Made by a program: the position numbers and the translations under genes. A stretch of 45,201 nt of DNA from Terriglobia bacterium (GTDB taxonomy: Bacteria; Acidobacteriota; Terriglobia; Acidiferrales; UBA7541), in the NCBI GenBank assembly GCA_020072765.1, contig JAIQGD010000044.1:1-45201 (forward strand), given 5' to 3'. Positions 1-7,593 of the stretch are shown here, piece by piece (within the stretch, counting starts at the first letter, position 1; every line of letters starts with the position of its first letter). The notes under the pieces are model-generated. The model was not told the DNA's origin, made no database searches, and saw only the letters and a program-made list of their open reading frames with translations.

Positions 1-123
1 GAGAGGTGTTCTCGCCTCCGGGGTTGTTTGAACTGGCCGGTACCTGCGGCCCAGTACGACATCGCATCGCATGGGGCACGCGCTGGGGGTGTGCCGGACG
101 CAGGTAAATCAGCGAATGAGTGT

Positions 124-2178
124 ATGTCCGAGGGCGTGATGACACCGGAAGCGAAACTGCGCGTGGAGGCCGCAACCAGCGGCGGAACTGCGCCTGCCAG
201 TGCCGCTTCGAGCCGCAACGCAGCTCCGCTGATCGAACAGGCAATTCACCGCACCGTGGAATGGTTGTTGTCCGCACAGAACCAGACGGGTTACTGGTGG
301 GCCGAACTGGAAGCGGATACCACCCTGGCATCCGATTACGTCCTGTTCCATCACATTCTGGATCAGTTGCAATCGGCAAAAATCCCGAAGCTGGCCAAGC
401 ATATCCGGGACCGGCAGCTCCCCGACGGCGGCTGGAACATCTTCTACGAGGGGCCGGCGGATCTGAACGCGACGGTCAAAGCGTGGTTTGCCCTGCGCCT
501 GGCCGGCGATCCCGCGGGAGCTCCGCACATGGAGCGCGCCCGGAAAAAGATCCACGAACTGGGCGGACTGGAAGCCACCAATTCCTACGTGCGTTTTTAC
601 CTCGCCATGGTGGGTGCGATCGACTGGAGCCATGTCCCGGCCATACCGCCCGAGTTGGTCCTTTGGCCGAACTGGTTTCCGGTGAATATTTACGAGATGT
701 CGTCCTGGACGCGCGCCATTGTGATTCCGCTGGCGATCCTGTATGCCGAGAAGCCCAGATGGGGGTTGCCCGAGGGCGTCACCGTGGACGAACTGTTCAA
801 GCGCCCCGGCTCGAAGCCGCAGTCGCTCACCTGGGACGGCCGAGTTGTCTCTTGGAAGAATTTTTTTCTGTTGCTGGACCGCGGCGCGAGGCTGTATGAA
901 AGCCTGCCGTGGAAGCCATTCCGCAAGATGGCCGTCGCGCGGGCGCGGAACTGGATGCTCGAGCGTCTGGAGCGCAGCGAGGGCCTGTGCACGATCTATC
1001 CGGCGATGATGAATTCGATCTTCGCGCTTCTGGCTCAGGGCGGTGAAGCGACCGACCCTTTGGTCGCGCGGCAAATCGAATTTCTGGCGCGCTACGAGAT
1101 CGCGGATTCCGATTCGCTGCACGTGCAGCCCTGCATCTCCCCGCTGTGGGACACCGCCATTGCCATGGTCTCGCTGGAAGAAGCGGGACTCGATCCGGCG
1201 CATCCCTCGCTTCTGGCCGCCTCGCGCTGGCTGGTGGACAACCAGATTCTGGGCCCCGGCGACTGGCAGGTGAAGAATCCCCATGCCGAGCCGGGCGGGT
1301 GGGCGTTTGAATTCCGCAACGATTTTTATCCCGATGTGGACGATACCGCCTTTGTCCTGATGGCCTTGAGCCGCGTGGCGGATCCCGAACCGGTGCGCCT
1401 GCACGCAGCGATTCGCCGCGGGCTCGCCTGGCTGATGAGCATGCAGAATAGCGACGGCGGATGGGGCGCGTTCGACCACGAAAACAACCTCGACTTTCTC
1501 AGCCACGTGCCCTTTGCCGACCACAATGCCATGCTCGATCCCTCGACCGCCGACGTGACCGCGCGGGCTGTCGAGTGCCTCGGCCACATGGGTTGGCCGG
1601 CCACGCATCCGGTGATCGAGCGCGCTTGCGCCTTCCTGCGGCACGATCAGACGGCCGACGGATCATGGTTTGGGCGCTGGGGCGTGAATTATGTTTACGG
1701 GACCAGCGGCGTGCTGCGCGCCCTGGAAACCGTGGGGCTGGCGTCTCATCCGGATGCGCGCCGCGCGGCCGATTGGCTGCGCTCGGTTCAGAACCCCGAC
1801 GGCGGCTTCGGCGAGTCGGTCTTCTCCTACTACGACGAGTCGCGCAAGGGCATCGGGAAGAGCACCGCATCGCAAACGGCCTGGGGGTTGATCGGCCTGC
1901 TGGCTGTTTTCGGCCCGGCGGCCATCGGCGATCCGGCCGTGGAACGCGCCGTCGCCTGGCTGGTTTCCCACCAGAACGCCGACGGAACCTGGGACGAAAA
2001 CGAATTCACGGGCACGGGTTTTCCCTGCGTGTTCTACATGAAGTACCACCTGTACCGAATCTCCTTTCCGCTCTACGCCCTGGCGCGCTACCATAACTTA
2101 CACAAGGGCGTGCCGCGATTCATGGGCACGCAGATCCCTGCAAACGAGATCGAGCATCTAAACGGATATTGGGGGTAA
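124..2178 (+). CDS. shc: Squalene-hopene cyclase
   Basis: Cyclises squalene to hopene/hopanol in the inner leaflet of the cytoplasmic membrane, the committed step of hopanoid synthesis. The protein (684 aa from this start) shows the catalytic Asp motif DVDDTA at about residues 404-409 and repeated QW motifs such as QNSDGGWG, QNPDGGFG and QNADGTWD, with the usual C-terminal GTGFPCVFY segment. Length fits the family (about 630-720 aa). The start is uncertain: the frame stays open to a TTG at 28, and ATG at 124 and ATG at 139 are both possible. The 139 start has a GAGGG just upstream. The first roughly 35 residues are low complexity and outside the conserved fold. hpnH follows after 3 bp, so this is the first visible gene of the operon. 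Family assignment is firm. Confidence 0.95.
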   Translation: MSEGVMTPEAKLRVEAATSGGTAPASAASSRNAAPLIEQAIHRTVEWLLSAQNQTGYWWAELEADTTLASDYVLFHHILDQLQSAKIPKLAKHIRDRQLPDGGWNIFYEGPADLNATVKAWFALRLAGDPAGAPHMERARKKIHELGGLEATNSYVRFYLAMVGAIDWSHVPAIPPELVLWPNWFPVNIYEMSSWTRAIVIPLAILYAEKPRWGLPEGVTVDELFKRPGSKPQSLTWDGRVVSWKNFFLLLDRGARLYESLPWKPFRKMAVARARNWMLERLERSEGLCTIYPAMMNSIFALLAQGGEATDPLVARQIEFLARYEIADSDSLHVQPCISPLWDTAIAMVSLEEAGLDPAHPSLLAASRWLVDNQILGPGDWQVKNPHAEPGGWAFEFRNDFYPDVDDTAFVLMALSRVADPEPVRLHAAIRRGLAWLMSMQNSDGGWGAFDHENNLDFLSHVPFADHNAMLDPSTADVTARAVECLGHMGWPATHPVIERACAFLRHDQTADGSWFGRWGVNYVYGTSGVLRALETVGLASHPDARRAADWLRSVQNPDGGFGESVFSYYDESRKGIGKSTASQTAWGLIGLLAVFGPAAIGDPAVERAVAWLVSHQNADGTWDENEFTGTGFPCVFYMKYHLYRISFPLYALARYHNLHKGVPRFMGTQIPANEIEHLNGYWG

Positions 2179-2181
2179 TGG

Positions 2182-3363
2182 ATGAGAGTTCCTTGGAGTA
2201 TGACCACCAGCATGGCGGGCTACCTGACGCGCAAGGGATTGAGCGGCCAGGAAAAATACCCGCTCGTGATGATGCTCGAGCCGCTGCACACCTGCAATCT
2301 CACGTGCACCGGCTGCGGCCGCATTCGCGAATACAAGTCGACCATTGACGAGATTCTCCCGGTCGAGCAGTGCCTGAAGGCCGTCGAGGAATGCGGCGCC
2401 CCAATCGTTTCGATCTGCGGCGGCGAACCCTTGATGTACCCGGAAATCGGCCGCCTGGCTGGCGAAATCCTGAAGCGCAAGAAGCACATCTATCTGTGCA
2501 CCAACGGCATCTTCCTGCGCAAGCGCCTGCACGATTTCAAGCCCACCTCGCGCTTCTTCTTCAACGTCCATCTGGACGGACTGGAGAAGACCCACGACAT
2601 TTGCGTCGAGCGCGACGGCGTGTTCCGCGAGGCCGTCGAAGGCATCAAGGCCGCCAAGGCTGCCGGGTTCCTGGTGGCCTCCAACACCACCATCTACAAG
2701 GAAACCGATATCGAGGAAATCGCCGAGTTGTTCGCTTATCTGCAAACGCTCGGCGTGGACGGGCACATGCTCTCGCCCGCCTATTCCTACTCGTCCGTCA
2801 TGACTCAGGACATTTTTATGTCGCGCCAGGAGATCCAGGAGAAATTTCGCCTGGCCAGCCAGTTGCTGGAGCGCTACAACATCGTCACCTCGCCCATCTA
2901 CATGGAGTTTCTCCGCGGCGAACGCGAACTGATGTGCACCGCCTGGGGCAACCCCACCTACAACCCCCGCGGCTGGAAGGGGCCCTGCTATCTCATCACC
3001 GACGCGCACCACGAAACCTTTAAGGGGCTGATCGAAAATACCCAGTGGGATAAATACGGCCACGGCCGCGATCCCCGCTGCGAGAACTGCATGGTCCACG
3101 CGGGTTACGAAGCCTCGGCCGTGCTCGGCGGCAACAAGAAGCTGGGCGACACCTGGAAGATGCTCCAGTGGACTTTTTCGGGAAAGATGGGTGGTCTCTC
3201 CAACGGCAAGGCTGCCAAGGTCAACGGAAACGGCCACGCCAACGGCAACGGCAAGGGAAAGGCCGCGACGCCTGCTCATGCCGGAAACGGCGCCGGGACA
3301 TCCCAGGTGGCCGCAGGTCCCGCGCAGGAGCCGAAGGAGAACGAGGTGTTCCGGATTTTATGA
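2182..3363 (+). CDS. hpnH: Adenosyl-hopene transferase HpnH (radical SAM)
   Basis: Radical SAM enzyme that joins the 5'-deoxyadenosyl group to hopene, giving adenosylhopane, the first C35 hopanoid. The cluster-binding CxxxCxxC motif is visible as C38, C42 and C45 (HTCNLTCTGC), followed by the SAM-binding CGGEP at about residue 80. Length is 393 aa, slightly long because of a C-terminal tail (about residues 340-380) rich in Asn, Gly, Lys and Ala that looks disordered. It starts 3 bp after the cyclase stop and its stop overlaps the hpnA start (ATGA at 3360-3363), so translation is probably coupled. Confidence 0.95.
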   Translation: MRVPWSMTTSMAGYLTRKGLSGQEKYPLVMMLEPLHTCNLTCTGCGRIREYKSTIDEILPVEQCLKAVEECGAPIVSICGGEPLMYPEIGRLAGEILKRKKHIYLCTNGIFLRKRLHDFKPTSRFFFNVHLDGLEKTHDICVERDGVFREAVEGIKAAKAAGFLVASNTTIYKETDIEEIAELFAYLQTLGVDGHMLSPAYSYSSVMTQDIFMSRQEIQEKFRLASQLLERYNIVTSPIYMEFLRGERELMCTAWGNPTYNPRGWKGPCYLITDAHHETFKGLIENTQWDKYGHGRDPRCENCMVHAGYEASAVLGGNKKLGDTWKMLQWTFSGKMGGLSNGKAAKVNGNGHANGNGKGKAATPAHAGNGAGTSQVAAGPAQEPKENEVFRIL

Positions 3364-4391
3364 CCACGCTCGTCACCGGAGCGACGGGTTTCGTGGGAAG
3401 CCACGTGGCCCGGCAGCTCCTCGCCGCAGGTCATTCGGTGCGCGTCCTGGTGCGCCGTTCCAGCAACCAGCAGGCGCTCGAGGGCTTGGCGGTGGAACGT
3501 GCGGAAGGTGATTTGCGCGACCTGCTTTCCCTGGGCCGCGCGATGAAGGGCGTCCGCTGGCTGTTCCACGTGGCCGCCGACTATCGCCTCTGGACGAAAG
3601 ACCCCGGCGAGATCTACCAGACCAACGTCGAGGGCACGCGGCGTCTGTTTGAGGTTGCGGCGGAATCCGGCGTCGAGCGCATCGTATACACCAGCACGGT
3701 GGCGACCATCGCCATCCCGACCCATGATGGTGCGCTTCCCACCGAAGATACGCACGCCACCATCGAACAGATGGTCGGCCATTACAAACGTTCGAAATTT
3801 CTGGCCGAGGTCGAAGCCATCCGCGCCGCGGCCGCTGGCGTTCCGGTCGTGATCGTCAATCCCACCGCGCCCGTCGGACCGGGTGACTGGAAGCCGACGC
3901 CCACCGGCCGGATTCTCGTCGATTTCCTGAATGGCAGAATGCCCGCTTACGTGGACACCGGCCTGAATGTGGTGGCCGTCGAAGACGTCGCGGCGGGGCA
4001 TCTTCTGGCCGCCGAAAAGGGCCGCATCGGGGAGCGCTACATTCTGGGCGCCCGCAACATGGCCCTGAAGCAGATTCTGGACGCGCTGGCTCCCATCGCG
4101 CATCGCCCGGCGCCGCGCATCCGGCTGCCGCATGCCGTCGCGCTGGCGGCTGGGTATGCGGATGAGTTGTTTTCACGGCTCGTTGGCCGCGAGCCGCGGA
4201 TTCCGCTGGAAGGCGTGCGGATGTCGCGCCATCGGATGTTCGTGGCGAGCGACAAGGCCGAGCGGGAACTCGGTTACCGTCCCGGCTCGGTGGAAGCCGC
4301 GCTGGAACGCGCCGTGCGCTGGTATCAGGCGCACGGATACGTTAGCGGGAATGCGCCGACCAAACCGGCCGTGCATGCCGCGGCGGCCTAG
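3360..4391 (+). CDS. hpnA: Hopanoid-associated NAD-dependent epimerase/dehydratase HpnA
   Basis: Extended short-chain dehydrogenase of the sugar epimerase type found in hopanoid clusters; its exact substrate is not settled. From the ATG at 3360 the protein is 343 aa with an N-terminal Rossmann motif GATGFVG (7-13), a YTSTVAT strand carrying the catalytic Ser/Thr, and a YKRSK motif that matches the YxxxK catalytic pair. The reading frame is open upstream of 3360, but the Rossmann fold begins at this ATG and the ATG overlaps the hpnH stop, so the longer version is not supported. hpnG follows after 8 bp. Confidence 0.93.
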   Translation: MTTLVTGATGFVGSHVARQLLAAGHSVRVLVRRSSNQQALEGLAVERAEGDLRDLLSLGRAMKGVRWLFHVAADYRLWTKDPGEIYQTNVEGTRRLFEVAAESGVERIVYTSTVATIAIPTHDGALPTEDTHATIEQMVGHYKRSKFLAEVEAIRAAAAGVPVVIVNPTAPVGPGDWKPTPTGRILVDFLNGRMPAYVDTGLNVVAVEDVAAGHLLAAEKGRIGERYILGARNMALKQILDALAPIAHRPAPRIRLPHAVALAAGYADELFSRLVGREPRIPLEGVRMSRHRMFVASDKAERELGYRPGSVEAALERAVRWYQAHGYVSGNAPTKPAVHAAAA

Positions 4392-4399
4392 GAATCGCT

Positions 4400-5227
4400 G
4401 TGCACATTCTGGTCACATTCGCGCTCGACGCGGAATTCGCCCCTTGGCGCAACTCGCGCCTCTTTCGTCCCGGAAAATGGGGTTTGGCGGACGCGCATTG
4501 GACCGAGATCGGCGGCGCAAAAGTGGGCGTCGTCTTGACCGGCATCGGCCCCCGCCAAGCCGCTCTCAAGGCTTCGGAGATCGTTTGGGAAAGCAACGAA
4601 CCGGTCCGAGTTTGCATCTCAGCAGGGTTGGCCGGTGCGTTGCGCCCCGAATATAAGCTGGCCGACGTGCTGGCGGCCCGCGCGGTTTCTTCCGGCGGCG
4701 CTCCGCGCGCTCGGGAGTTGCGGGTCATCGATTGTGATCCCTCGCTGGTGGCGCTGGCCGGAGAATGCGGCGCGAGAATCGCGGCCGGTATCCACACCGC
4801 CGATCGCGTGATTTCCACCGCCGCTGAAAAGCAGGTGTTGGCCGCCGCAGCCGATGCCGTCGAGATGGAGAGTTTTGAGGTCGTGAAGCAATCCAGGGCC
4901 TACGGGGTCCGATCGGTGGTCATCCGCGCGATCAGTGACACCGCGGAAGAGGACCTCCCGCTCGATATGGACCGCATCCTCACCGCCGATGGGCGCGTGA
5001 GCACGGCACGAGTCCTGGGCCAGTTGCTGCGACGTCCGGGGGCTTTGCCGGGGTTGTTGCGGCTGGGATCTCGGAGCAAGCGCGCTGCGGAGGCGCTCGC
5101 ACATTTTCTCGACGCCTACGTCACCGCGCTGGCCCGGCAGACCAGTCCGGTGACCGCGCGGAGTTCGGCGGGCGAGCATGGCTGGAATGCCGTGCTGGAG
5201 AACGAAGTTGAAAAGAGGCCGGCGTGA
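4400..5227 (+). CDS. hpnG: Hopanoid-associated nucleoside phosphorylase HpnG
   Basis: Member of the purine nucleoside phosphorylase / MTA-SAH nucleosidase fold. HpnG removes adenine from adenosylhopane to give (phospho)ribosylhopane. Visible signatures are the N-terminal strand ILVTFALDAEF, GIGPRQAA (phosphate/ribose side), VEMESFE (the nucleoside-binding ME.E motif) and RAISDTAEEDLP (catalytic Asp loop). It starts with GTG at 4400; no better start lies nearby. The last 40 residues or so, after FLDAYVTALA, are outside the fold. It is the last gene of the first block; about 180 bp with a candidate promoter separate it from the dehydrogenases. Confidence 0.92.
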   Translation: MHILVTFALDAEFAPWRNSRLFRPGKWGLADAHWTEIGGAKVGVVLTGIGPRQAALKASEIVWESNEPVRVCISAGLAGALRPEYKLADVLAARAVSSGGAPRARELRVIDCDPSLVALAGECGARIAAGIHTADRVISTAAEKQVLAAAADAVEMESFEVVKQSRAYGVRSVVIRAISDTAEEDLPLDMDRILTADGRVSTARVLGQLLRRPGALPGLLRLGSRSKRAAEALAHFLDAYVTALARQTSPVTARSSAGEHGWNAVLENEVEKRPA

Positions 5228-5340
5228 TGGCCGCCAGGCAGTTCGGGCAGCAGTTGGCTGGCCGGCGAGGCACGGATAAGCCGTGGAGTGCCACTGTTTC
5301 TAATCGATACACATCTGGAAACAAGAATTCAGCTAACTCC

Positions 5341-5368
5341 TTGAAAACACGATATAGAGGACTATGCT
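5341..5368 (+). promoter_or_regulatory. Candidate sigma-70 type promoter for the dehydrogenase/hpnCD/hpnE block
   Basis: TTGAAA (5341-5346), a 16-bp spacer and TATGCT (5363-5368) lie 40 bp upstream of the GTG at 5408. This is the only noticeably AT-rich stretch in the 180-bp gap after hpnG. Inferred from hexamer similarity only. Confidence 0.4.
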
Positions 5369-5407
5369 AATCACTACAATACCGGACTTGGGGGCGGTAA
5401 CCCGATC

Positions 5408-6514
5408 GTGAGTCACCTCACCACAGAAATCGATTCAACGCAGGCCGGCAATCCGTCGGCCGGACAGATGCGCGCCGGTGTCTATCGCGGGAAGGGAAGC
5501 GTAGTCGTGGAGCGCGTGCCCATTCCGGAGATTGGCGAAGGCGAGGTGTTGTTCCGCGTGGCGGCGTGCGGCATTTGCGGAACCGACATCAAGAAAATTC
5601 ATCACGGCTTCATCGCCCCGCCCCAGATTCTGGGCCACGAACTCGCCGGCACGATCGTAAAAACCGGCCGCGGCGTGACGAAATTCAAGCCCGGCGACCG
5701 CGTCATGAGTTTTCACCACATTCCCTGCGGCGCCTGCTTTTACTGCGAGAGAAAACTCTTCTCGCAGTGCCCGGGCTACAAGCGCACCGGGTTGACGGCG
5801 GGCTTCGATCCCAACGGCGGCGGATTTGCCGAATACGTGCGCGCGATGCCGTGGATCGTCCAGCGCGGCATGTTGGCGCTGCCGGCCGATGTGACCTTCG
5901 AGGAAGCGACGTTTGTTGAGCCGGTGAACACGTGCCTGAAAGCGGTCCGCAAGGCGCGCGTGGCTCCCGGCGAATCCGTGCTGGTGATCGGCCAGGGGCC
6001 GATTGGAATGCTCCTCGCCATTCTCGCCAAGCACGAAGGCGCCCGCGTGTATGCCAGCGATCCGATGGCCGGACGCCGGGCCGCCAGTCTTCGCTTTGGC
6101 GTGTCGGAAGCGTTTGATCCCTCGGCCGTGAATTTGTCCGAGGAAATCCGGCGGCGAACCGAGGGTCGCGGAGCCGACGCCGTGCTGGTGGCGGTGCCGA
6201 GTCCCGCGTTGGTCCCGGAGGCTCTGGCCCTCGCGCGACCGGGTGGCCGCGTGCTATTGTTTGCCCATAACGATCCCATCCTGCGGCTGGAATTCCCGGC
6301 GGCGGCCGTGGGCATCGAGGAGAAGGAAATTCTCGGCAGTTACAGCGCTTCGGTGGACGACCAGGAAGAATCGGCGGCGCTGGTTTTTGAGCGGCGCTTG
6401 CCGGTGCGCGAGCTGATCTCGCATCGGTTTCCGCTCGAGCGCATCGCGGACGCCATTGCATTGGCGGCGCATCCGCAGGATACTACCCTGAAAGTAGTGA
6501 TTACACACGCATGA
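5408..6514 (+). CDS. Zinc-dependent medium-chain alcohol dehydrogenase 1 of the hopanoid cluster
   Basis: Medium-chain dehydrogenase/reductase of the sorbitol/threonine dehydrogenase type (368 aa). The catalytic zinc ligands are visible in CGICGTD (C54/C57) and GHE (H77, E78). Four structural-zinc cysteines are at C107, C110, C113 and C121. The NAD(P)-binding GQGPIG is at about 198-203. The GTG start at 5408 gives a 20-residue extension before the conserved MRAGVY; an ATG at 5468 is an alternative. Its stop overlaps the start of the next dehydrogenase (ATGA). The substrate is not known; its place between hpnG and hpnCD suggests oxidation or reduction of a hopanoid side-chain sugar or aldehyde, which is inference. 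Confidence 0.88.
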   Translation: MSHLTTEIDSTQAGNPSAGQMRAGVYRGKGSVVVERVPIPEIGEGEVLFRVAACGICGTDIKKIHHGFIAPPQILGHELAGTIVKTGRGVTKFKPGDRVMSFHHIPCGACFYCERKLFSQCPGYKRTGLTAGFDPNGGGFAEYVRAMPWIVQRGMLALPADVTFEEATFVEPVNTCLKAVRKARVAPGESVLVIGQGPIGMLLAILAKHEGARVYASDPMAGRRAASLRFGVSEAFDPSAVNLSEEIRRRTEGRGADAVLVAVPSPALVPEALALARPGGRVLLFAHNDPILRLEFPAAAVGIEEKEILGSYSASVDDQEESAALVFERRLPVRELISHRFPLERIADAIALAAHPQDTTLKVVITHA

Positions 6515-7572
6515 GCAAGGCGATCAAGAACGGCCACATGACCGCGGCGGTCCTGTACGGCCGCGAGGATGTGAAGATCGAACGCGTCGAACTTCCCGCG
6601 CTCGGCGAGGACGAGGTTCTGGTGCGCGTCCAGGTGGCGCTGACCTGCGGCACCGACCTGAAAGTATGGAAGCAGGGATTCCACGCGCGGATGATCAAGC
6701 CGCCTTCGCTGTTCGGCCATGAACTCGCGGGCATCGTCGAGGAAAAGGGCAGCGCCGTCAACGGCGGCGTGCACAAGGGAATGCGCGTGGTGCCGGCCAA
6801 CTCCGCGCCGTGCAACCAGTGCTTCTTTTGCCGCAAGGGCCAGCCCAACCTGTGCGAGGACTTGCTGTTCAACAACGGCGCGTACGCCGAATTTATCCGC
6901 ATTCCCGGCCGGATCGTCCGCGACAACATGCTCGAGATTCCGGCGGAGGTTTCGTTTCTCGATGCGGCCATGGTCGAGCCGCTGGCCTGCGTGCTGCGGG
7001 GCGTTCATGAAACCGGCATCCAGCCCGGCGAGACCGCGGTGGTGATCGGCTGCGGGCCGATCGGTCTGGGCTTCATCCGCGTTCTGTCGGCGCGAGGGGT
7101 GCGCGTGCTCGCGATTGGCAAGCGCTCCAGCCAGATGCGCGCGGCCGAGCGCCTGGGCGCGGTGGCCACATTCGACGCGGCGGAGATCGAGAACCCCGTA
7201 CCCCTGGTGAAACAGTTGACCGATGGCGGGCGCGGCGCTGATGCCGTCATTGAAGCCGCGGGACAGCCGCTGACCTGGCAATGGGCTATGGAATTGGTGC
7301 GAAAGGGCGGCACCGTCAACCTGTTCGCCGGATGCGCCAAGGGCACCGAGGTCAAGATCGATCCTTGGGCGCTCCATTACTCGGAAATCAGCATCAAATC
7401 CAGCTTTCACCACACGCCGCGATTCATCCGCGCAGCATTGGACGCGATCACGCGCGGCGAAATTCATGCGAGCGACTTCATCACCGGCGAAGTCCCGCTC
7501 GCGGATCTGCCTCGATTGTTCGAGCAGATGAAGAACCGGAACGGCACGCTCAAGACCGCCGTCATTCCCTGA
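6511..7572 (+). CDS. Zinc-dependent medium-chain alcohol dehydrogenase 2 of the hopanoid cluster
   Basis: A second, diverged member of the same family (353 aa), overlapping the first by 4 bp. Catalytic-zinc residues are in LTCGTDLK (C46) and FGHE (H70, E71). The structural-zinc cysteines are C101, C104, C107 and C115; the Rossmann motif is GCGPIG. The two paralogues differ in the substrate-side loops, so they may carry out consecutive or opposite redox steps. hpnCD begins 21 bp downstream. Substrate unknown; involvement in hopanoid side-chain tailoring is inferred from position. Confidence 0.88.
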   Translation: MSKAIKNGHMTAAVLYGREDVKIERVELPALGEDEVLVRVQVALTCGTDLKVWKQGFHARMIKPPSLFGHELAGIVEEKGSAVNGGVHKGMRVVPANSAPCNQCFFCRKGQPNLCEDLLFNNGAYAEFIRIPGRIVRDNMLEIPAEVSFLDAAMVEPLACVLRGVHETGIQPGETAVVIGCGPIGLGFIRVLSARGVRVLAIGKRSSQMRAAERLGAVATFDAAEIENPVPLVKQLTDGGRGADAVIEAAGQPLTWQWAMELVRKGGTVNLFAGCAKGTEVKIDPWALHYSEISIKSSFHHTPRFIRAALDAITRGEIHASDFITGEVPLADLPRLFEQMKNRNGTLKTAVIP

Positions 7573-7593
7573 GCGCCGTTTTCGCCGGGCCCC

